Part shown: positions 7,886 to 15,959 of the stretch, piece after piece | Layout: each line of letters begins with the position of its first letter | How positions within the stretch are numbered: the first letter of the stretch is position 1 | Assembly (NCBI GenBank): GCA_004298615.1 | Contig: SCPX01000050.1 | Span: forward strand, 1-36,171 | Length of the DNA stretch: 36,171 nt | Reading direction: 5' to 3' | DNA from: Patescibacteria group bacterium | Lineage (GTDB): Bacteria > Patescibacteriota > Patescibacteriia > SCPX01 | The notes under the pieces: generated by a model | Told to the model about the DNA's origin: nothing | Databases searched by the model: none | Seen by the model: the letters and a program-made list of their open reading frames with translations, nothing else | Made by a program: the position numbers and the translations under genes

Positions 7886-9133
7886 TCAAGCATTGCTCCC
7901 GGCGACATGGCCGGTGGTCCAGCAAAGCTGCAGGGAATATCCGCCGGACGGACGATTAATATTGAGCAAATCGCCGGTAATATAGAGATTGCGATAAAGC
8001 TTGGAGCGCATAGTTTTCGCATCCACTTCCTGAAGGGACAGTCCGCCATCAACCACAATGGCTTTGTCGTATCCCATCAGCCCGGAAATGCCGATTAACA
8101 GAGCTTTCAAAAGGCGCGCCATTTCCATTCGCTCTTCCTTGGTGACGCTGTGCACTTTCTTTTCCGGATCAATGTTTTTTAAAAGAGGCAGGATCGCCTT
8201 GGCCGTACCCTCCGGGGCGATGATTGCGAAAACATTTTTTATCGCTTTATTTTTATTAGCGTCAAATATTTCAGTGATTCGTTTATCAAGCATCCCCAAA
8301 TCAATATTCGGAAAAGCGTCTATGGCGGCCATCACGGCTCCTTCCTGAAGCATATCGGAAATTTTTTTTGAGGCGTTTAAAATCAAAGGGCCGGAAAGAC
8401 CGAAATGCGTAAACAATATTTTTCCTTTGAGCGATAGTTTTTTTTGGTTATTGGTGAAAAAAGTTATTTTTGCGTCCGAAAGAGTTATTCCTGACAATTC
8501 CTTGACCCAAGAGTCTTTTACCGCGATCGGCACAAGATCGGGTGTTGGCTTTTGAACCGTATGGCCGATTGCTTCAAGCCACCGGAATCCGTCTCCGGTT
8601 GACCCGGTCTCGGGATGGGAAAGACCGCCGGTGGAAAGAATAAACGAAGAAGCGGCTAATTCTTCTTTGCTAACGATCACTTTTTGAATAATATTATTGT
8701 CCGTCAAAAATCCTGAAACCGCCGCCTCCGTCCGGATTTCCGCATTTTTTTCTTTCAAATTTTCAATAAATGCGCGCACCACATCAGCCGCTTTTTCAGT
8801 TTTTGGAAAAACGCGCTTTTCTTCCTCAACCGCCAGCGGCAAACCTCTTTTTTCAAAAAAAGAAAAAGTGTCTTTGACGCCGAATTGCGAAAAAGGGGAA
8901 TAAAGCCAACGCGCGGCTTTGCCAAAGCGGGAGAGAAAAATATGCTCGGATTCTTCCGCGTTGGTGATATTGCAGCGCCCGCCGCCGGTTATTTTCAGTT
9001 TTTCCCCGAGATTTTTATTTTTTTCCAAAAGAAGAACGCGCTTGCCTCTTTCGGCCGCCCGTCCGGCCGCCATCATTCCCGAAGCCCCGCCGCCGATCAC
9101 GATCACATCGTATTGATTTTTCATAAAATTCAC
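7886..9133 (-). CDS. HI0933/YhiN-family FAD-dependent oxidoreductase
   Basis: 415 residues. The N-terminal dinucleotide-binding fold is VIVIGGGASGMMAAGRAAERG, followed by the family hallmark KITGGGRCNITN. The C-terminus has the second FAD-contact segment LYITGDLLNINRPSGGYSLQLCWTTGHVAG. The family (also called BaiN-like or aminoacetone-oxidase-like) binds FAD; the true substrate is generally unknown. The start is GTG 9133, which overlaps the ABC-F stop codon as GTGA, or ATG 9124; the overlap indicates translational coupling. It is the last gene of the malic enzyme - ABC-F - flavoprotein operon. No terminator is obvious in the 87 nt before the helicase gene. Confidence 0.9.
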   Translation of the reverse strand: MNFMKNQYDVIVIGGGASGMMAAGRAAERGKRVLLLEKNKNLGEKLKITGGGRCNITNAEESEHIFLSRFGKAARWLYSPFSQFGVKDTFSFFEKRGLPLAVEEEKRVFPKTEKAADVVRAFIENLKEKNAEIRTEAAVSGFLTDNNIIQKVIVSKEELAASSFILSTGGLSHPETGSTGDGFRWLEAIGHTVQKPTPDLVPIAVKDSWVKELSGITLSDAKITFFTNNQKKLSLKGKILFTHFGLSGPLILNASKKISDMLQEGAVMAAIDAFPNIDLGMLDKRITEIFDANKNKAIKNVFAIIAPEGTAKAILPLLKNIDPEKKVHSVTKEERMEMARLLKALLIGISGLMGYDKAIVVDGGLSLQEVDAKTMRSKLYRNLYITGDLLNINRPSGGYSLQLCWTTGHVAGSNA

Positions 9134-10596
9134 AGAGCGTCCAAATCAATCGTTTCATCAATTCGAATCTGCGATACAAAGTCCGGAATATGGGAAACCA
9201 TTACCATAGCGCCCTTGTATTGATCCAGAGCTTGGGCGATGATCGGCAAATGGCGAAAATTAATATGATTCGTCGGTTCGTCCAAGATAAGCAATCCCGG
9301 ACGCAAAAGTGTCAGCCGGCAAAAAGATAAAAGGCCTTTTTGCCCTTCTGATAAAGATCGGATATGATTTTTGAGCAGTTTTCCGTCAAGTAAAAATCCG
9401 GCGGCGGTCGATCTTAACAAATGCTCGTCGCTCTCCGCCATCGATTCTTTGAGCGCGTCATAGGCGGTTTGGTCAAAATCCAAATTGCTGAAATCCTGTT
9501 TGTAATAGCCGATCACTGTTTCTTTGGCGATCTCAATATGATTTGATGAACGATTTGCCAATTTCTCCAAAAGGGTGCTTTTGCCAATACCGTTCGGTCC
9601 GGTAATCAGTAAGTGCGTGTTTTTTCGCACTGCCAAATCCAGCTTTTTCTCAACTGGCGCTCCTTTTTTTATAGCCGAGACCGAATGAAAGTGGACGATC
9701 TTTCCGTCAAAATAAGATTGATATTCCTGCGCCGGTATGGTGAAAGGGCGGATCGTCCTGTCTTCCTGCCTTACATCCACGATATTTTCCTCCGCCTCTT
9801 CGGCCGCTTCGCGCATCCTTTTGGCCACGGCGCGCAGCTTGCCACCTTTGTGGGCGAAGACTTCGGCTTGGGCGCGTTTTTCCGTAATTTGTTTTTGCAT
9901 TCGGGCGTTTTGCAGATTTTCGCGCTCCATCCTGTTCTTAATCTCTTCCATCACATCATTGTAATTGCCTGTGTATTGCTCCACTTTTTGAGTGAACGCG
10001 TCCAGATACAAAACACCGTCCGTGAAAGCGTTTAAAAAATTCGCGTCATGGGAAATTACCAGGCATGTTTTTTCATACGACATTAAAAATCCGGTCAAAT
10101 GATCAATGCCATATTGATCTAAATTATTCGTCGGCTCATCCAGCAGAAGAATATCCGGATTTTGGATTAGCGCGTAGGCGAGAAGAAGCCGGGCTTGCTG
10201 TCCGCCGGAAAATTCTCCGATTTTTTTATCAAGCGGCAAATCAAGATGCACGACATCAAAAACATCTTTGATAAATTTATCCAGATTGTATTTTTGTTCG
10301 TCAAAGGCGGCGGCAAAATATTCCCGCACAGAAAGCCCGAGAGATTCTTTTGACATCACCTGGCGGGCCATAGCGATGGTGGCATTGGCGGGCGTACGGA
10401 AAATCTGGCCGCCGGTCGGCGCCAATTCGCCGGCAATCATTTTAAATATGGAGCTTTTGCCCGCGCCGTTTTGCCCCATCAGGGTAATACGGCTGCCCGC
10501 CCGCACGGAAAAGCTCACTTCATCAAGAAGCTTTTTGCCGTGCTCATATTCAAAACTCACTTCGGAAAATCTTAAAACAATACTGTCGTTAGCCAT
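9130..10596 (-). CDS. ABC-F family ATPase (ribosome-associated type)
   Basis: 488 residues with two ABC domains and no membrane segment. Domain 1 has Walker A GQNGAGKS, signature FSGGQQAR and Walker B ILLLDEPTNNLD. Domain 2 has GPNGIGKS, LSEGQKGL and LLILDEPTNHIN. The linker between them is a charged helical pair (RMERENLQNARMQKQITEKRAQAEVFAHKGGK...), the P-site-tRNA-interaction motif region of ABC-F proteins. Such proteins act on the ribosomal E site to relieve stalls or protect against antibiotics. The second signature has E for the usual G (LSEGQ), which is known in this family. Which subfamily it belongs to (EttA, Uup, ARE) cannot be settled by eye. It is 14 nt downstream of the malic enzyme gene. 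Confidence 0.93.
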   Translation of the reverse strand: MANDSIVLRFSEVSFEYEHGKKLLDEVSFSVRAGSRITLMGQNGAGKSSIFKMIAGELAPTGGQIFRTPANATIAMARQVMSKESLGLSVREYFAAAFDEQKYNLDKFIKDVFDVVHLDLPLDKKIGEFSGGQQARLLLAYALIQNPDILLLDEPTNNLDQYGIDHLTGFLMSYEKTCLVISHDANFLNAFTDGVLYLDAFTQKVEQYTGNYNDVMEEIKNRMERENLQNARMQKQITEKRAQAEVFAHKGGKLRAVAKRMREAAEEAEENIVDVRQEDRTIRPFTIPAQEYQSYFDGKIVHFHSVSAIKKGAPVEKKLDLAVRKNTHLLITGPNGIGKSTLLEKLANRSSNHIEIAKETVIGYYKQDFSNLDFDQTAYDALKESMAESDEHLLRSTAAGFLLDGKLLKNHIRSLSEGQKGLLSFCRLTLLRPGLLILDEPTNHINFRHLPIIAQALDQYKGAMVMVSHIPDFVSQIRIDETIDLDAL

Positions 10597-10610
10597 AAAA
10601 CAAATACTTG

Positions 10611-11774
10611 TTATGTCCGAATCGCCCGCGCGACTGCTTTGACGGTTTCTTTGGAAAAAACAGAAGGGATGATGTTTTCCGGAGATGGCCTACGGATGAT
10701 GTTGGCGAGATTTTTGGCCGCTTTAATTTTCATATCTTCGGTTATCGCCTTTACGCCGTTATCCAGCGCGCCGCGGAAAATTCCGGGAAAGACCAATACA
10801 TTATTGATTTGATTGGGAAAATCAGAGCGGCCGGTGGCGATGATAAAAGCTCCGCCCTTTTTCGCAACTGCTGGCATGATTTCCGGTATGGGATTAGCCA
10901 TAGCGAAAATAATTGATTTAGGCGCCATGGTTTTTACCATTTGGGAAGTCAGAATGCCGGGCGCTGACACGCCGATAAATACATCAGCTCCTTCTATCAC
11001 TTCCTTCAATCCGCCGATTTCGCATTTGAAATGCTTGTTATTGACGCATCCGACATTGGTGAATTGCGCCAATTGCTGTTTCACTTCGTTTAGATCCGGC
11101 CGATTAAAATACAATGCGCCGCGACTGTCCGTAGTAATAATATTTTTCGCGCCAAAGCGCAGTAAAATATTGGCAATAGCAATGCCGGCCGCACCCGCTC
11201 CGGAAATTACGATTTTTATTTCTGATATTTTTCTATTCGCGACCTTAAGCGCGTTGATCAGGGCGGCCAAAACGGCAATAGCCGTCCCGTGTTGATCATC
11301 GTGCATCACCGGAATATCCAATTCTTTTTTTAGCCGTTCTTCAATTTCAAAACAGCGGGGCGCGGATATGTCTTCCAGATTGATGCCGCCAAAGGTCGGA
11401 GCGATCGCTTTGACGGTTCTGATAATTTCTTCCGTGTCCTGCGTTGACAATACAATCGGTACGGCGTCAATATCGGCGAACTGCTTGAAAAGTATTGCCT
11501 TGCCCTCCATCACGGGAAGAGCCGCTTCCGGACCGATATTTCCCAATCCCAGGACGGCCGAGCCGTCGCTCACCACGGCCACGCTATTGCGTTTGAATGT
11601 AAGAGTATTCGCCAATTTTTTATCGCGGGCAATGGCGGACGACACCGCTCCCACTCCTGGCGTATAAAAAACGCTCAAATCTTTCTTGTTTTTGATGAGC
11701 GATTTGCTTTTGATTTCAATCTTCCCTCCAAGCTTTTTGTGAAGCTCTAATGATTTTTTTGAATAGTCAAGCAT
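10611..11774 (-). CDS. NAD(P)-dependent malic enzyme, short form
   Basis: 387 residues. The enzyme oxidatively decarboxylates malate to pyruvate and CO2 with reduction of NAD(P). Family landmarks are YTPGVGAVSSAIA, the catalytic VVSDGSAVLGLGNIGPEAALPVMEGKAILF block, the metal-binding NLEDISAPRCFEIE and VMHDDQHGTAIAVLAAL, and a Rossmann site ISGAGAAGIAIANILLRFGAKNI. It lacks the phosphotransacetylase-like domain of long MaeB enzymes. Cofactor preference cannot be read with confidence. It is the first gene of the operon with the ABC-F and HI0933 genes. There is no SD at the ATG. It is one of the few central-metabolism genes in the window. Confidence 0.94.
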   Translation of the reverse strand: MLDYSKKSLELHKKLGGKIEIKSKSLIKNKKDLSVFYTPGVGAVSSAIARDKKLANTLTFKRNSVAVVSDGSAVLGLGNIGPEAALPVMEGKAILFKQFADIDAVPIVLSTQDTEEIIRTVKAIAPTFGGINLEDISAPRCFEIEERLKKELDIPVMHDDQHGTAIAVLAALINALKVANRKISEIKIVISGAGAAGIAIANILLRFGAKNIITTDSRGALYFNRPDLNEVKQQLAQFTNVGCVNNKHFKCEIGGLKEVIEGADVFIGVSAPGILTSQMVKTMAPKSIIFAMANPIPEIMPAVAKKGGAFIIATGRSDFPNQINNVLVFPGIFRGALDNGVKAITEDMKIKAAKNLANIIRRPSPENIIPSVFSKETVKAVARAIRT

Positions 11775-11840
11775 AAGTCAATATTTAGTTAATTCATATT
11801 AATACTTTATCTTAAAATCAAATATTGCACAAGGAGTCTA

Positions 11841-11869
11841 TTGACTAAAAGCGCCAAATATGCTAAAAG
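11841..11869 (+). promoter_or_regulatory. Promoter of the secreted-protein pair
   Basis: TTGACT - 17 nt - TAAAAG, predicting a leader of about 119 nt before ATG 11995. The same TTGACT...TAAAA(T) type precedes the genes at 22987 and 26021. The 11775-11994 gap otherwise holds only this leader and the start region of the divergent malic enzyme gene. Confidence 0.6.
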
Positions 11870-11930
11870 TATTAGGCTGCAAAATAATTTTTTATGCGGC
11901 AATCAGTCCTTTTACAAGAAAAAATCAAAA

Positions 11931-11939
11931 GAAAGGAGG
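11931..11939 (+). promoter_or_regulatory. STAB-SD-like element in the leader
   Basis: GAAAGGAGG, a near-perfect anti-SD match, lies 64 nt upstream of the true start and has no ATG, GTG or TTG within 15 nt downstream. The actual SD is a separate AAAGGAGA at about 11981. An SD with no start codon is the hallmark of the STAB-SD that stabilises Bacillus cry3A mRNA. Confidence 0.5.
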
Positions 11940-11994
11940 CGGAAGTAATAAGAAGTATTTTACAGATACAAACAATAACTAAAGGAGAATTAGA

Positions 11995-12843
11995 ATGAAG
12001 ACAAAGATAAGATTTAGCATTCTGGCAGTTTTAGCATTTGCGGTAATATTGTTTGTTGCCAGCCAGTCTTTCGCCGGGGGCTCGAACTGCAACGATAGTT
12101 GCAGCGAGCCGTTTGATCAGGTGGCCAATGGTTTTGCCGAGGCTAGTGTTAACAAACATGTTGATAATGGCACGGATTTGATCGGGATCAATGGGGACGG
12201 CTATGCCTCGGGTAGTTACGAGACTAAATCCGATTCGGAAGCCGATGGATCGGCAGAAGCTTGGTCTGAATTTTCGTACACTTTGTTTTCAAATGAAAAC
12301 AAAGCGGATATTTCAGCGAAGACCAAGTCAGAAGGGGCAGCCGAGACCAGTCCTGTGAATGGCCCGAGTGTCGTCGGGCAGGAGAGCTACGCTAAGCAGT
12401 CTAATGGAGCGACTATAGTAAAAAATGATGATAATGGTTTTTCGGCAGGAAATATGACATATGCTGAAACCAGCGGAGAGAGGACCGAAGATTGCGGCGA
12501 TGGAATTTCCATTGTCGGAACTTCCGAAGCATCCGGATACACCAAGGGTGAAATGACCTCTGGTGATAATTTCCGGAAAACAACCGTTGAAACCGGTGGC
12601 AGTTCTTCTGCTATTGGTATGAACGGCTATGTTGAAGGAGATGGCAGTTATGGCGGAAATGCCGGAATTGAAAAAAGCGGTGCACAGGCTTACGGCGAAT
12701 TAGGCGGGTCCTGGAAATATTCAGGGACCCAATCGGGAAGCGGCATAGGCACCGGCGGAGTTGAGACTTCTATCACCGAAGGTGAAAACAGCATCAAGGC
12801 GAGAACGCATACGCATTCGTATTCGTCCGCTTCGGGAAACTAA
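11995..12843 (+). CDS. Secreted low-complexity Gly/Ser/Glu-rich protein
   Basis: 282 residues with a clear signal peptide (MKTKIRFSILAVLAFAVILFVASQSFA, cut before GGSN). The mature chain is acidic and rich in Gly, Ser, Ala, Glu and Thr. It has recurring short patterns such as EADGSAEAWSE, SEGAAETS, GYASGSYE, EASGYTKGE and GNAGIEKSGAQAYGELGGS, which suggest a beta-solenoid or flexible surface filament rather than an enzyme. Cysteines are confined to the N-terminal CNDSC and one DCGDG. I recognise no domain. It has a strong promoter, a leader with two SD-like elements, and an AAAGGAGA SD. The next gene encodes a second secreted protein with a similar signal peptide, so the two are probably cotranscribed and may act together on the cell surface. 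Confidence 0.8.
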   Translation: MKTKIRFSILAVLAFAVILFVASQSFAGGSNCNDSCSEPFDQVANGFAEASVNKHVDNGTDLIGINGDGYASGSYETKSDSEADGSAEAWSEFSYTLFSNENKADISAKTKSEGAAETSPVNGPSVVGQESYAKQSNGATIVKNDDNGFSAGNMTYAETSGERTEDCGDGISIVGTSEASGYTKGEMTSGDNFRKTTVETGGSSSAIGMNGYVEGDGSYGGNAGIEKSGAQAYGELGGSWKYSGTQSGSGIGTGGVETSITEGENSIKARTHTHSYSSASGN

Positions 12844-12854
12844 CCCAATAAAAG

Positions 12855-12890
12855 CCCGCCTTTGTCCGGAAAATCATGGACTTTGGCGGG
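12855..12890 (+). repeat. Intercistronic hairpin directly before the SD
   Basis: Outer arms CCCGCC / GGCGGG and inner arms GTCC / GGAC are separated by a TTT/TTT internal loop. There is no T-run, so it is unlikely to be a terminator. It ends 3 nt before the GGAGG of the next gene and may modulate translation or protect the mRNA. Confidence 0.6.
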
Positions 12891-12904
12891 TAAGGAGGAA
12901 ATTG

Positions 12905-14173
12905 ATGAACAAATTGCTGGCAATAACGCTGGCGCTGGCGGCGATATTATTCGTTGCCGGCCCGGCAATGGCTGAAATAGACAGCGAATCGGATTCTACA
13001 GCAGAGGCAAATGTCGCGATTAATACTACTACAATAGACAATTCGCGTAATCTGCCGCAGATTATGACGCCAACGAAGCTGGATGGAAGCTTTGTCACAA
13101 CGCCGGCTCTGTATTATGATCCGAAGATCGGAGACTCATTTTCGGAAGACGCTCTGCCTCAAGCCTACCGCATTGAGGGTTGGAAAATATTTTATTCCGC
13201 TCCATACGATAGCGGTGTCAAGGTAAGAAGGATCAAGACCGAAAGAAAATCCTGGATCAAGGATCAGGAATCCCTAACCGGAGAAAGAGTGAATAGCGAC
13301 TCCGAAGCGCTTGGCGACAATGAAGAGCTGATTGCTCTGCCGTATTATCCGGAAAACGCCCGCGAAGTGGCAATTTCAAAGGTGTTTCTGGATAAGGAAA
13401 ATTATATAATCAATCAGGCGGTGAGCGAAGCTTGGTACCACGCGTGGGAGAAATCAATTGGCGCGAAATATTACATCATTCTGTACAATTCCCGCTTGGT
13501 GAGTCAGGCGAGCGTGAGGGCCTTGGGGAGTGCTGTGGTCACCGGATCATCAGTTGATCCGCAATCAGTGAATAACTCCTCCGTTAATGCCCTAAGCGCC
13601 GGAGGCGGAGTGGGATTTGGTTCAGCCCGGGCTCATGTGTACAAAGAGCCGGCTTTTATGGTAATCGCCTTTAGCGATAAGGGTAATGCGCCGCGCAAGC
13701 TTTCCAAAAAACCGGAACCGCCGAAAGAGCTGACTGTAAATGTCAAACCGGAAAAAGAAGAAGCGAAAATCGAAATAAAGGAGGAAGAGATTTTTCCGAT
13801 GGTTGAATTTGAATTTGATAAATTTAAGATAATGACTGAAGAACAGAAAAAACCGATAAGGATGGCAGCAAAAAAGACGGCGGAAAATTGGGATAAGATG
13901 AAAAAGGAGAATATGCAGATATTCATTGTCGGATCGTGCTCTCCCGAGGGTACGGTAAAATACAATGATGTCTTGGGAAGAAAAAGATCCCAGGAAGTCT
14001 ACAATCTATTCGCCTCTATTCTTATTGACGCATACGGAATTCCGGAAAATGAAGTCAAGGAACGGATAAAATTCGTATCAGCCGGAAAAAATAATCCGGA
14101 ATTTGACGAAATCGTGAAGCAAAGGAACGCGGCATTTTTCATTGCTGCAAAACTAAAAACAAAAAAAGAGTGA
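12905..14173 (+). CDS. Secreted protein with OmpA-like C-terminal domain
   Basis: 422 residues from ATG 12905, preceded by TAAGGAGG. The track start at 12761 lies inside the previous gene. It has a signal peptide (MNKLLAITLALAAILFVAGPAMA). Residues about 25-280 match nothing that I recognise. A Pro/Lys/Glu-rich hinge (KKPEPPKELTVNVKPEKEEAKIEIKEEE) leads to an OmpA-like domain at about 300-420 (FEFDKFKIMTEEQKK...IFIVGSCSPEGTVKYNDVLGRKRSQEVYNLF). OmpA-like domains bind peptidoglycan through an Asp (in TD) and an Arg. The Arg region is kept, but SPEG stands where the Asp is usual, so binding is uncertain. It could anchor the preceding secreted protein to the wall; that is inference. Confidence 0.85.
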   Translation: MNKLLAITLALAAILFVAGPAMAEIDSESDSTAEANVAINTTTIDNSRNLPQIMTPTKLDGSFVTTPALYYDPKIGDSFSEDALPQAYRIEGWKIFYSAPYDSGVKVRRIKTERKSWIKDQESLTGERVNSDSEALGDNEELIALPYYPENAREVAISKVFLDKENYIINQAVSEAWYHAWEKSIGAKYYIILYNSRLVSQASVRALGSAVVTGSSVDPQSVNNSSVNALSAGGGVGFGSARAHVYKEPAFMVIAFSDKGNAPRKLSKKPEPPKELTVNVKPEKEEAKIEIKEEEIFPMVEFEFDKFKIMTEEQKKPIRMAAKKTAENWDKMKKENMQIFIVGSCSPEGTVKYNDVLGRKRSQEVYNLFASILIDAYGIPENEVKERIKFVSAGKNNPEFDEIVKQRNAAFFIAAKLKTKKE

Positions 14174-14211
14174 TTATTTTTTTAAAATCACTCGCGAAAA
14201 TCCTGTTCTTT

Positions 14212-14246
14212 AAGGGAGTTTGACCAGTCAAACTCCCTTTTTTATT
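14212..14246 (+). terminator. Strong terminator of the secreted-protein pair
   Basis: Thirteen-base-pair arms AAGGGAGTTTGAC / GTCAAACTCCCTT, then TTTTTATTTT. A smaller hairpin (GAGTGATT / AATCACTC, 14169-14193) overlaps the stop codon. Confidence 0.9.
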
Positions 14247-14263
14247 TTACTATTCAATAATAT

Positions 14264-15067
14264 CTACACGGCCGCGTCGCGGCGGGAAAACCAGATAGCC
14301 GCGAGAATCGTTGTGATGACGGCGACGCTGATAAAGACGATGAATGTTTCCGGTGCGATGGAATTTTTTGACAGCGCATCGGGCGCATTGTAGTAATGAA
14401 AAAAAGAAAAATATTTCAGTTTATCAAGTTTGTCGCTCAGGATGGAGACTATCCTGATTACATACATCCCAATCATAATGCCGCCAGTCGCCATATACAC
14501 CTTGCTTTTATCGGAAAAAATAGCGGAAAAAAGAATGCTTAAGCCGAAGATCGCCCAGCCAAGCAAGAGACCGAGAAGCGACATTGTTAAAAAATGGGAA
14601 ATAACATAATCAATGTTGTACGCTTCGGCCAGAGGAATGATTGACAGCACGGAAGAAACGACAAAAATCAGGAGAGCGGCAATGCCGGCAAGATATTTTC
14701 CAAAAAATATTTTTACGCGCGAAATGGGAAGAGAGAGCAGTATTTCCATCGTGCCTTTTTCAATTTCCCTTGAAATTGAGGTGCCGGCAAAAGAGGCGAT
14801 CAGAAAAATCAGCATAATCGGCCAGACTAAGCCGAAGTGCTCGCTGGACATATAGCTCTCAAATCCCGTGAGCATTTCTTCACCGATCCCGAATGCTTCT
14901 AAAAACGCTTCGGGAAAAGATTTAAGAATTTCCGAATAAGATCCGCTCATTTTGGCGATGGCGGGGAAAAGCGCCGCGTACATCCAGGCCATGCCGATTC
15001 CTCCCAAAACAAACGAGAAAATAAATATTTTTTTGTCTTTGAGGGCGCGCCAGGCAATGGTAAACAT
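14264..15067 (-). CDS. ABC-2 type exporter permease
   Basis: 267 residues with six predicted membrane segments: about 13-35, 75-95 (FGLVWPIMLIFLIASFAG), 120-145, 155-180, 190-210 and 240-262. The stretch ISREIEKGTMEILLSLPISRVKIFFGKYL after the second helix is the characteristic amphipathic signature of ABC-2 permeases. It is the transmembrane half of an exporter whose ATPase is encoded 3 nt upstream. The substrate is unknown; such two-gene systems export lipids, antibiotics, peptides or polysaccharide. The gene ends close to the terminator of the convergent secreted-protein pair. No SD. Confidence 0.9.
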   Translation of the reverse strand: MFTIAWRALKDKKIFIFSFVLGGIGMAWMYAALFPAIAKMSGSYSEILKSFPEAFLEAFGIGEEMLTGFESYMSSEHFGLVWPIMLIFLIASFAGTSISREIEKGTMEILLSLPISRVKIFFGKYLAGIAALLIFVVSSVLSIIPLAEAYNIDYVISHFLTMSLLGLLLGWAIFGLSILFSAIFSDKSKVYMATGGIMIGMYVIRIVSILSDKLDKLKYFSFFHYYNAPDALSKNSIAPETFIVFISVAVITTILAAIWFSRRDAAV

Positions 15068-15070
15068 ATT

Positions 15071-15943
15071 TTATTCTTTGTAAAAAGTTAAAAAGATATC
15101 TTCCAGATTGGCGTGCGTGATTTCAAAATCTTTTACCCGGTATTTTGCCAAAATGTTTAAAAACGGATTGATCGGCCCGCGAATCGTGAAAAAGAATCCG
15201 TTGGCGTTTTCGCCCGTTATCGCAAAACCTTCCGCCAGAAAATCTTTTTTGTCAAAAGCGCCATCAAATGAAATATGTCCGGTATGCATTGATTTGTTTT
15301 TCACGTCTTCAATCCGTTCCACCGCGGCTATTTTTCCTTGGCGGATGATCCCCACCCGTCCGCAGATTCTTTCCACTTCCGGCAGATTATGCGAAGAAAG
15401 AAATACCGTTTTGCCTTCTTTTTGAAAATCCTGCAAGATGGCGTAGATTTCGTTTTGTAATAGGGGATCAAGGCCTCTCGTGGGTTCGTCCAATATCAAA
15501 AGCTTCGGATCGCCCATAAACGCGAGCAGAATATTAAGCTTTTGTTTGTTGCCGGTGGAAAGAGTTTTCACTTTCGCTTTCGGATTAAAATCAAGCCGCT
15601 TGATCAAAGAGTCCAGGCGAGGAGACTTTCCTTTTAAGGACGCGGCAAAATCAATGTGTTCCCGGCCCGTCCATTTGTCGTACAGATAAATATCGGAAGA
15701 CAGATATCCGATATTTTTTTTAAGCTCCACAGAATCTTTTTGCGCGTCAAATCCTAAAATGCCGATCTTGCCTCCGGTCGGGCGAATAAAATCCATCATG
15801 CAGCGGATGGTCGTCGTTTTTCCGGCGCCATTGGGACCGAGAAATCCGAAAATCTCGCCTTTCTCAACGGCGAGCGAAATCCCGTCAACCGCTTTGGTTT
15901 TTCCGAAATATTTTTTTAAATTTTTTATCTCAATCGCGGGCAT
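15071..15943 (-). CDS. ABC exporter ATP-binding protein
   Basis: 290 residues from ATG 15943 (MPAIEIKNLKKYFG). The track start at 16090 runs into the fic gene. It has Walker A GPNGAGKT, Q-loop, signature LSTGNKQKL (variant of LSGGQ), Walker B LLILDEPTRGLDP, and an H-loop in FLSSHNLPEVERI. The C-terminal region beyond residue 215 (ISFDGAFDKKDFLAEGFAITGENANGFFF...) is the usual regulatory extension of the CcmA/NatA-type drug or lipid exporters. It pairs with the permease 3 nt downstream. It starts 16 nt after the fic stop codon, so all three may be on one transcript from the fic promoter. Confidence 0.93.
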   Translation of the reverse strand: MPAIEIKNLKKYFGKTKAVDGISLAVEKGEIFGFLGPNGAGKTTTIRCMMDFIRPTGGKIGILGFDAQKDSVELKKNIGYLSSDIYLYDKWTGREHIDFAASLKGKSPRLDSLIKRLDFNPKAKVKTLSTGNKQKLNILLAFMGDPKLLILDEPTRGLDPLLQNEIYAILQDFQKEGKTVFLSSHNLPEVERICGRVGIIRQGKIAAVERIEDVKNKSMHTGHISFDGAFDKKDFLAEGFAITGENANGFFFTIRGPINPFLNILAKYRVKDFEITHANLEDIFLTFYKE

Positions 15944-15959
15944 AGCGCAAAGAAAAAAA

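Noticed and set aside
9130-10596. ABC-F protein called as a drug exporter ATPase
   Set aside because: It has two fused ABC domains with a charged linker and no permease partner, which fits ribosome-acting ABC-F proteins rather than transport.
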